Part shown: piece by piece, positions 1 to 5,266 of the stretch
Position numbering within the stretch: the first letter of the stretch is position 1
How the letters are laid out: each line of letters starts with the position of its first letter
NCBI GenBank assembly: GCA_007130545.1
Contig: SLSG01000272.1
Coordinates: 1 to 8,042 of the forward strand
Reading direction: 5' to 3'
From: Bacteroidales bacterium
GTDB lineage: Bacteria; Bacteroidota; Bacteroidia; Bacteroidales; UBA7960
Length of the DNA stretch: 8,042 bases
Translations under genes and position numbers: made by a program
Notes under the pieces: generated by a model
What the model was told of the DNA's origin: nothing
The model's input: only the letters and a program-made list of their open reading frames with translations
Database searches by the model: none

Positions 1-10
1 AAGATTTTAC

Positions 11-46
11 GCATTGTTGTTGGCTTTGGCATTGTTATTGGCTTTG
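11..46. repeat. 18-bp tandem repeat, two copies
   Basis: Two adjacent 18-bp copies, 11-28 and 29-46, differ at one base (g19 versus a37). The unit length is a multiple of three, so both strands read as hexapeptide repeats. The plus strand gives IVVGFG then IVIGFG, followed by a stop at 52-54. The minus strand gives AKANNN-like units inside a 36-codon frame that runs from an ATG near 117 to a stop at 7-9. Either could be the end of a real small or truncated gene, but nothing else supports coding. A simple intergenic tandem duplication is the safer reading. Confidence 0.7.
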
Positions 47-88
47 GTTATTAAAATCTCCCACAAAAATAGACAGTTTTTTTTAACG

Positions 89-96
89 TACCTTTG
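89..96 (+). promoter_or_regulatory. Bacteroidota-type -7 promoter element for the S41 peptidase gene
   Basis: TACCTTTG matches the Bacteroidota -7 consensus TAnnTTTG exactly and lies about 90 nt upstream of the S41 peptidase start. It would place transcription initiation near 100-105 and give a leader of about 85 nt containing the inverted repeat at 143-171. No TTTG -33 box is present at the usual spacing of about 19-21 nt, because that region is A-rich. The promoter may therefore be weak or activator-dependent, or the match may be fortuitous. Confidence 0.5.
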
Positions 97-142
97 TAAG
101 TGTGATTTGCATCCCATTTCAAACTTTTGGGCCAGCAATTTT

Positions 143-171
143 GTTTAATGAATATTGGCGTTTCATTAAAC
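143..171. promoter_or_regulatory. perfect 10-bp inverted repeat in the S41 gene leader
   Basis: GTTTAATGAA (143-152) and TTCATTAAAC (162-171) are exact reverse complements separated by 9 nt. The right arm ends 17 nt before the ATG at 189. Downstream of the predicted promoter it would form an AT-rich hairpin in the mRNA leader. As DNA it is a candidate operator with half-site centres 19 bp apart, close to two helical turns. The symmetry is plain in the sequence; the function is inferred. Confidence 0.5.
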
Positions 172-188
172 TATAAAATTATCCGACG

Positions 189-1493
189 ATGAATGTTCCG
201 AATAAAAAACTCTCTTATCGCCTGTTGCTTTCCCTGCTGCTGGTCCTGTTTGGCAGTCTCACCTTCACGGCATGTGACAAACAGGACGATCCCGAACCCA
301 TTGACGAGGAAAAGCTAATTAACAGGGATTTTTACGGGTTCATGAAAGAATGGTATTTCTGGTATGAGCAAATACCTGAGATTGACCCGCTGAGCTACCC
401 ATCTCCCTTAGAGGTGCTGGAGGCCATTCGTTACCGTCCGTTGGACCGGTGGAGCTACATTACCAGCTGGGAGGCGTTCGAAGCCTATTTCAGGGATTCC
501 AAAATGATCGGCTATGGTTTCGGTTCCGGGTACGATGCGGCTGGGAACCTGCGGGTGCTTTTCAATTATAACACCACCAAAATGTATGAGGCGGGGGTCA
601 GGCGCAGCTGGATTATCGAGGCGATAAACGGCAACCAGATCACCGCGGGCATGAACATCAATCCCATGCTCGGGAGCAATGAAGTGGGCGTAACAAATAC
701 TTTTCGCTTCCGGAAACCGGACGGGTCAGTGGTGGAGCATACGCTGGCCAAGGAGGAACTGGTGATGAACAATGTGCTGCATACAGAGGTGATACAAGCC
801 GGGGATGTCAAAGTGGGCTACCTGGTACTGCAAGGCTTTACGAGTCCCACGGTCAGTGAGCTGGAAAAGGCATTTGATGAATTCGTGGCCGAAAACATCG
901 ATGAGCTGATTCTGGATATGCGCTACAATGGGGGAGGGCAGACCAGTGTGGCGAATGTTCTTTCCAGCATGATCGGAGGCAGCCGGGTCAGCGGGCAGGT
1001 ATTCACCAAATACATGTACAATGACAAGCAGGTGGAGTCGAACCGCATCGATACGTTCATGGTGGTCAGCCGCAAGCTCAACCTCGACCGGCTGCTGACC
1101 ATCGGAACGCGGAGTACCGCTTCTGCCAGTGAGATGGTGATCAACGGACTCAGACCCTATATGCCGGTTTATATCTTCGGGAACACCACCTATGGCAAAC
1201 CGATGGGGGCGAATGTCTTCAAGGATGACGAGGATCGGTATGCCTTTGTGCCGATAACCTTCAAGACCGCCAATGCCAGCGGGGAAGGAGATTTTTTTGA
1301 CGGGATCCCGGCGGACGCCCCCGCACCGGATGATATCACCCGAATGTTTGGCGACCTGGAGGAAACCTCCCTGAAGGCCGCCTTGCATTTTATTGAGACT
1401 GGCAGCCTGCCGGATATGCCGGTCGTCAAATCGGTCTACATACAACCCCGCGACCGCATGACCGGGCTACAGAAGATCATTGGGGCGTTCTAA
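189..1493 (+). CDS. S41-family serine peptidase, predicted lipoprotein
   Basis: Predicted serine endopeptidase of the C-terminal-processing (S41) family, anchored outside the cytoplasm by lipid. Residues 1-28 form a lipoprotein signal peptide (KK, then a leucine-rich core) ending at Cys29. The -3 residue is Phe, which is slightly off the classical lipobox. The DKQDDPEP stretch after the cysteine resembles the acidic surface-export signal of Bacteroidota lipoproteins. Residues about 44-100 are an aromatic-rich helical N-terminal domain typical of Bacteroidota S41 proteins. About 105-190 is a PDZ-like region, and 205-400 is the catalytic domain. DMRYNGGG (243-250) is the conserved substrate-pocket motif. 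Ser312 (in ASASE) and Lys337 (in TYGK) are the predicted catalytic dyad; their 25-residue spacing equals that of E. coli Prc. The ATG at 189 gives the correct signal peptide. The gene converges on the M64 gene and its stop overlaps that gene's stop. The family is sure; substrate and exact localisation are unknown. Confidence 0.93.
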   Translation: MNVPNKKLSYRLLLSLLLVLFGSLTFTACDKQDDPEPIDEEKLINRDFYGFMKEWYFWYEQIPEIDPLSYPSPLEVLEAIRYRPLDRWSYITSWEAFEAYFRDSKMIGYGFGSGYDAAGNLRVLFNYNTTKMYEAGVRRSWIIEAINGNQITAGMNINPMLGSNEVGVTNTFRFRKPDGSVVEHTLAKEELVMNNVLHTEVIQAGDVKVGYLVLQGFTSPTVSELEKAFDEFVAENIDELILDMRYNGGGQTSVANVLSSMIGGSRVSGQVFTKYMYNDKQVESNRIDTFMVVSRKLNLDRLLTIGTRSTASASEMVINGLRPYMPVYIFGNTTYGKPMGANVFKDDEDRYAFVPITFKTANASGEGDFFDGIPADAPAPDDITRMFGDLEETSLKAALHFIETGSLPDMPVVKSVYIQPRDRMTGLQKIIGAF

Positions 1494-2818
1494 TATCGTA
1501 AATAGGTCTCGATAACCCTGGATATGGTCTTCTGGCAAACGGGACAAAAGCCCGGGGCGGCGTTGCTGCGCATCCGGCAGTGTATGTAAGGCCTGTAGAC
1601 CCCCTCTGATGTATAACCGCCGCCTTCAAAGACCCCCAGCCTGTCCAGGTAAGACTCTTCTGCCGGCGTGGGAACCGGGATGTCATTATCCAGCAAGTCC
1701 TTCCACTTGGATTCGAAGTCGACCAGCGTGGTCAGGTTGGCCTCCCATGGTTCCACATCCAGCGGGTAGAAATCCTCATAGGCCACTTCCGAACCAAAAT
1801 ACTCATCCCCCAGACCAGCCAGTCCGTGCCCGATCTCGTGGATGAACACGACTTTGGACCAGGGATGGTCTGCCGTGCCGACAATATGGGCGTTGTAAAT
1901 GCCCCCACCCCCGTATTGGGTGGTGTTCACCAGTACACAGACCACATCTCCCGGTGCATTGGCTGCTGCGTCCATCAGCTGTCCGTGTCGTGCCGTGGTA
2001 AGGTAGCGGTCCAGGCCAAGAGAGTAATAAGTGGTCCCTGCCGGGGTCCGGTTATAGAACCCCTGACCGGGATTACTGGGGCCTTCTGCCGGGGATGGGG
2101 ACTCCACCGCCCAGAAGTTGATATGGTCCCGGTAGCTTTCAAAAGGCTGCTGCGACAATATATATTCCGCCATGTCCCGGACGTCAGACCGGAATTTTTC
2201 CATCTGCCCTTCCAGATAACCCTCGGCCACAAAGACCAGGTCGAGGCTGCGTGCGGGATCCCCGTTGCCCGCGACCCTCGTGACCGGGTAGGGTGTGAAA
2301 TGGTTCCTTCGGATGAACATGCTGTTGGGGTCAACCTCCACCTCTATCACACTGGAAAAGCTGCCGTCCCGCATCCTTTCCAGGATATCTACCCGGACCG
2401 TTTCTGCCGGGAAAGGCATCCTGATTACCTGGTCGAATGCCCGGCTGATTACCCTGGCTTCCGGGGTGGTCTGCCACTCCTGGAACAGGGTGCCGAAACC
2501 ATTCGAATACACCAGCTCCCCTGTTGCCTGCCTGAAGACCTTTACGCGGAAGCTGCCAAAACCCAGGCTGTCGATCATGCTTGATGGGGAGCCGCTCCAA
2601 TACGGTTCATAATACAGCTCGTCCAGGTATGCCTTGGTTCGGCTCTGGTCCCCTGCCAGCACCAGGTCCATGCGCAGGGCTCCCTGCCCGAACCAGGCAG
2701 CCGTGTCAGGCATCAGGACCGCGGTGTCTGGTTGTAAAGACACACCGTTCATTGGGAAAACGGCTTTGCCGGGTCCGCAAACAAACACCAGCGCAAATAA
2801 TACCAGAAATTTTCTCAT
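1490..2818 (-). CDS. secreted M64-family (IgA-peptidase-like) zinc metallopeptidase
   Basis: Predicted exported zinc endopeptidase of family M64, whose founding member cleaves IgA in Clostridium ramosum; IgA cleavage should not be assumed here. Residues 1-19 look like a type I signal peptide (MRK, hydrophobic core, cleavage near GKA-VF). Cys14 has Val at -1, so a lipobox is unlikely. About 25-165 is a beta-rich region matching the M64 N-terminal domain, and about 170-440 is the catalytic domain. HEIGH (327-331) supplies two zinc-ligand histidines and the catalytic Glu328. The following GLGDEY (335-340) supplies Asp338 as the probable third ligand. Near the C-terminus, Cys414, Cys425 and Cys428 (FCPVC) could form a disulfide or metal site. 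Its ATG overlaps the kinase stop as ATGA, indicating translational coupling. Its TAG overlaps the stop of the convergent S41 gene. The length of 442 residues appears complete. The family is confident; the substrate is unknown. Confidence 0.92.
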   Translation of the reverse strand: MRKFLVLFALVFVCGPGKAVFPMNGVSLQPDTAVLMPDTAAWFGQGALRMDLVLAGDQSRTKAYLDELYYEPYWSGSPSSMIDSLGFGSFRVKVFRQATGELVYSNGFGTLFQEWQTTPEARVISRAFDQVIRMPFPAETVRVDILERMRDGSFSSVIEVEVDPNSMFIRRNHFTPYPVTRVAGNGDPARSLDLVFVAEGYLEGQMEKFRSDVRDMAEYILSQQPFESYRDHINFWAVESPSPAEGPSNPGQGFYNRTPAGTTYYSLGLDRYLTTARHGQLMDAAANAPGDVVCVLVNTTQYGGGGIYNAHIVGTADHPWSKVVFIHEIGHGLAGLGDEYFGSEVAYEDFYPLDVEPWEANLTTLVDFESKWKDLLDNDIPVPTPAEESYLDRLGVFEGGGYTSEGVYRPYIHCRMRSNAAPGFCPVCQKTISRVIETYLRY

Positions 2819-5229
2819 CTTAATGTGTTTTTCAATGTAAATTCAAACCGGGCACCTTTCCCTTCTTCTGACCAAACGCTTACCGTACCCCCATGCCGGT
2901 GTACGACCCGCTCCACGATGGCCAGTCCGACTCCCGTCCCCTCAAACTCGCTGGCTGGGTGAAGCCGCTGGAATACGCCGAAAATGATGGAGGCATATTG
3001 CATGTCAAAGCCCACCCCGTTGTCCTCGATGCGATAGTGGCAAATGCCGTCTTTAACCTCGCCACTGATGCGAACCACAGGTTTATCCACCTTGGAAGAG
3101 AACTTCAGTGCATTGGAAACCAGATTGACCCATACCTGTTTGATCATGGCGGCATCGCCCCAGGCCGGAGGCAGATCCGAAAGTTCAAACGTGAGGCCCT
3201 CCTGAGGCGGGTCCTTTGCAAGCTCATGGAACACGGCTTCTGCAAGGGCCTTCATCTCGATTCTGGATTGTTGGATCTCCGTGCGGCCTAAGCGGGAAAA
3301 GGCAAGCAGGTCATCGATGAGCTGTCCCATTTTCCGGCTGTTGCTGCGGATGATGCCACAGATCCTGTGGCCATTGGCATCCAGCACCCCTGCATAATCT
3401 TCCTCCAGCATAAGGCTGAAACCGTCAATCGCCCTCAGTGGCGCCCTCAGGTCATGGGATACGGAATAGGAAAAGGCCTCCAGTTCCTTGTTGGCCGCCT
3501 CCAGCTCCAGGGTCCGGCTCCGTACCCGCTGCTCCAGCTCCTGATTAAGCTCCCTAAGGTCCGACTCCGCCCGTTTTTGTTTGGTGACATCCAGTACGGT
3601 CGAGACCATCGTGTTCTGGTCCAACAAAGGGATGTTCTTCGCATCGATGATGCGCTGCTGTCCATCCTGACGGGTGGTGAGGATGTTCTCCCAGTGCATC
3701 CTTTCCGGGTCGCCCGACTGCATGTCTGTCATGACCTTTTTCTTCAGGGCCTCCCGGTAAGCGGGTTCCGGGTAAACCCGCCTGAAAAAGTTCTCCGTGT
3801 CTGTCAGCTCTTCCCTGGGCCAGCCGTATATCTCCTCGAATTTTTTGTTCATGTACGTGGCGCTGCCTTCGTTGATCGTGTTCAGCGCCACCCCGATCGG
3901 GAGGTTGTCCAGTACCGTATAAATAAATTCATTTCTCTCCTGCAGGGCCTTTTCTGCCTTTTTCCGGTTGGTGATCACTTCGGTGTACAGGATGATGCCC
4001 CCAACCTCCTCTCCCTGCCTGTACCAGGGCCGGCATTCCCAGCGCGTATAATCGGTCGTCCCGTCCTGCCTTATGAACACGTCTTCGTCCACCCTGATCA
4101 CCTCCCCGGCCAGGGCGCGGCGGTGCACCTCTTTCCACCTGTCCGGAATGTCGGGGAAGACCTCGTAATGGTGTTTCCCGATGATGTCTTTTCGCTTCAG
4201 TTTGTAATCGGATAAATACCTTTCGCTGACGAAGACATAGCGGAGGTCTGTATCATGCACGGCAATGGCATTGGGGTCGTGCCGGATGATGTATTGCATC
4301 AGCTGGTGCCAGTTCTCCAGCTCCGTTTCCGCATGGCTCTTTTTTTTCTCGAGCTGTTTGACGGAGTCGGATATTTTCCAGGAGAGCACCACCAGCAAAC
4401 TGATCAGTACCGTAAAGAAAACGGACGGTGCGCTTGCCAAACGCTCAAAGCCGCCAGGGGACAGCCACAGCCAGCCCCACAACGCGATGGGAAGCAGTAC
4501 CGAAGCCGGGATCAGCCTCCGGGCCAGAAAGCCTGCCTTTCCGCTGGAGAAAATTACGGAAACAATGCCCTGTCGGGGCCGGCTTGCCAGCACTCCCAGT
4601 CCGATAAATAAAAATGCCACCGCAGTATGCAGGGCCATTTGGGTGAATTCACCATAACCGTAAAATGCGGCTACGTCGTATTTGTAGCCCAGTATGGGCA
4701 TCAGGCTGGACAAGACTATGAACAGGGCCAGCAACTGGGAAAGGACCACGCTCTGGCTCCACCTTGCACGCAATAGGATCAGTGAAGCTGAGGCCAGCAC
4801 AAAGCCAATGGCCGTATTCAGGGCCATGCGTCCGGGAGCGAACGTATGTAGGGCATCTGGCTCATCCCTAAAGAGCAGTTCGTCGATGCCCAGGTCGGTC
4901 TTCAGCAGGTATTGTATTAGGTTAAGCGAGCCAAGCAACAGGACCAGCAAGGCGGCGGCAAGAGAGATCCGGTTTAAGAAAGGCTTCTCTGTGTCCGCGG
5001 AAACTGACGGAGGCGGTTCCAGCAGCAACAGGGAAAGGCCCAGCAGCATAAACGAAAGGGCCGTGTTGGCCTTCATTGAGACAAAGGTCGGATGAAGGCT
5101 TCTCAGCACGGGGATATCCAATATCCAGCCCGCCATCACGAGAAGTCCGACTACCAACACCACCCATCCCGCTGCCCTGGAGTAGAACAGTTTAAACCGG
5201 GTACTGGATGTATCGCCTTGAATTGCCAT
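2815..5229 (-). CDS. membrane-bound PAS-PAS sensor histidine kinase
   Basis: Predicted inner-membrane sensor kinase that autophosphorylates on histidine. Residues 1-290 contain about eight hydrophobic segments (near 20-38, 54-71, 87-105, 135-154, 161-180, 197-214, 237-255 and 267-285), forming an integral-membrane sensor of a kind shared by many PAS kinases. The motif M-x-x-[NH]-T-A recurs in it three times. Two PAS-PAC modules follow at about 303-420 and 432-550, then a coiled coil (about 550-582). The HisKA domain carries SHDLRAPLRAIDGF with phosphoacceptor His592. The ATPase domain (about 690-798) shows an N box (Asn702, Asn706), G1 (DNGVG, Asp736), an F box (FGVFQRLH) and G2 (GTGVGLA, 765-770). 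There is no receiver domain and no response-regulator gene in the window, so its partner lies elsewhere. The gene begins 37 nt after the ATPase stop and ends in an ATGA overlap with the M64 gene. A short hairpin spans its start codon. The signal sensed is unknown. Confidence 0.94.
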   Translation of the reverse strand: MAIQGDTSSTRFKLFYSRAAGWVVLVVGLLVMAGWILDIPVLRSLHPTFVSMKANTALSFMLLGLSLLLLEPPPSVSADTEKPFLNRISLAAALLVLLLGSLNLIQYLLKTDLGIDELLFRDEPDALHTFAPGRMALNTAIGFVLASASLILLRARWSQSVVLSQLLALFIVLSSLMPILGYKYDVAAFYGYGEFTQMALHTAVAFLFIGLGVLASRPRQGIVSVIFSSGKAGFLARRLIPASVLLPIALWGWLWLSPGGFERLASAPSVFFTVLISLLVVLSWKISDSVKQLEKKKSHAETELENWHQLMQYIIRHDPNAIAVHDTDLRYVFVSERYLSDYKLKRKDIIGKHHYEVFPDIPDRWKEVHRRALAGEVIRVDEDVFIRQDGTTDYTRWECRPWYRQGEEVGGIILYTEVITNRKKAEKALQERNEFIYTVLDNLPIGVALNTINEGSATYMNKKFEEIYGWPREELTDTENFFRRVYPEPAYREALKKKVMTDMQSGDPERMHWENILTTRQDGQQRIIDAKNIPLLDQNTMVSTVLDVTKQKRAESDLRELNQELEQRVRSRTLELEAANKELEAFSYSVSHDLRAPLRAIDGFSLMLEEDYAGVLDANGHRICGIIRSNSRKMGQLIDDLLAFSRLGRTEIQQSRIEMKALAEAVFHELAKDPPQEGLTFELSDLPPAWGDAAMIKQVWVNLVSNALKFSSKVDKPVVRISGEVKDGICHYRIEDNGVGFDMQYASIIFGVFQRLHPASEFEGTGVGLAIVERVVHRHGGTVSVWSEEGKGARFEFTLKNTLR

Positions 5230-5242
5230 TCGGCAGGCAATT
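5221..5242 (-). promoter_or_regulatory. 7-bp inverted repeat around the kinase start codon
   Basis: AATTGCC (5221-5227) and GGCAATT (5236-5242) are exact reverse complements with an 8-nt loop. In the minus-strand mRNA the AUG (5229-5227) has its A and U in the loop and its G in the stem. Folding would therefore partly occlude the initiation region and could lower kinase translation relative to the upstream pump. A stem this short can arise by chance. Confidence 0.35.
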
Positions 5243-5266
5243 TAGTGTTTTTTTTCGGATACGGGC

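Noticed and set aside
726..1445. 239-codon minus-strand open frame inside the S41 peptidase gene
   Set aside because: It lies antisense to a gene with clear catalytic motifs, its protein is low in recognisable features, and it is explained by GC-rich codon usage.
1826..2584. 252-codon plus-strand open frame opposite the M64 gene
   Set aside because: Shadow of the real reading frame, which has a signal peptide, HEIGH motif and proper family length.
3367..4215. 282-codon plus-strand open frame opposite the kinase
   Set aside because: Antisense to conserved PAS and HisKA coding sequence; no domain recognised in the translation.
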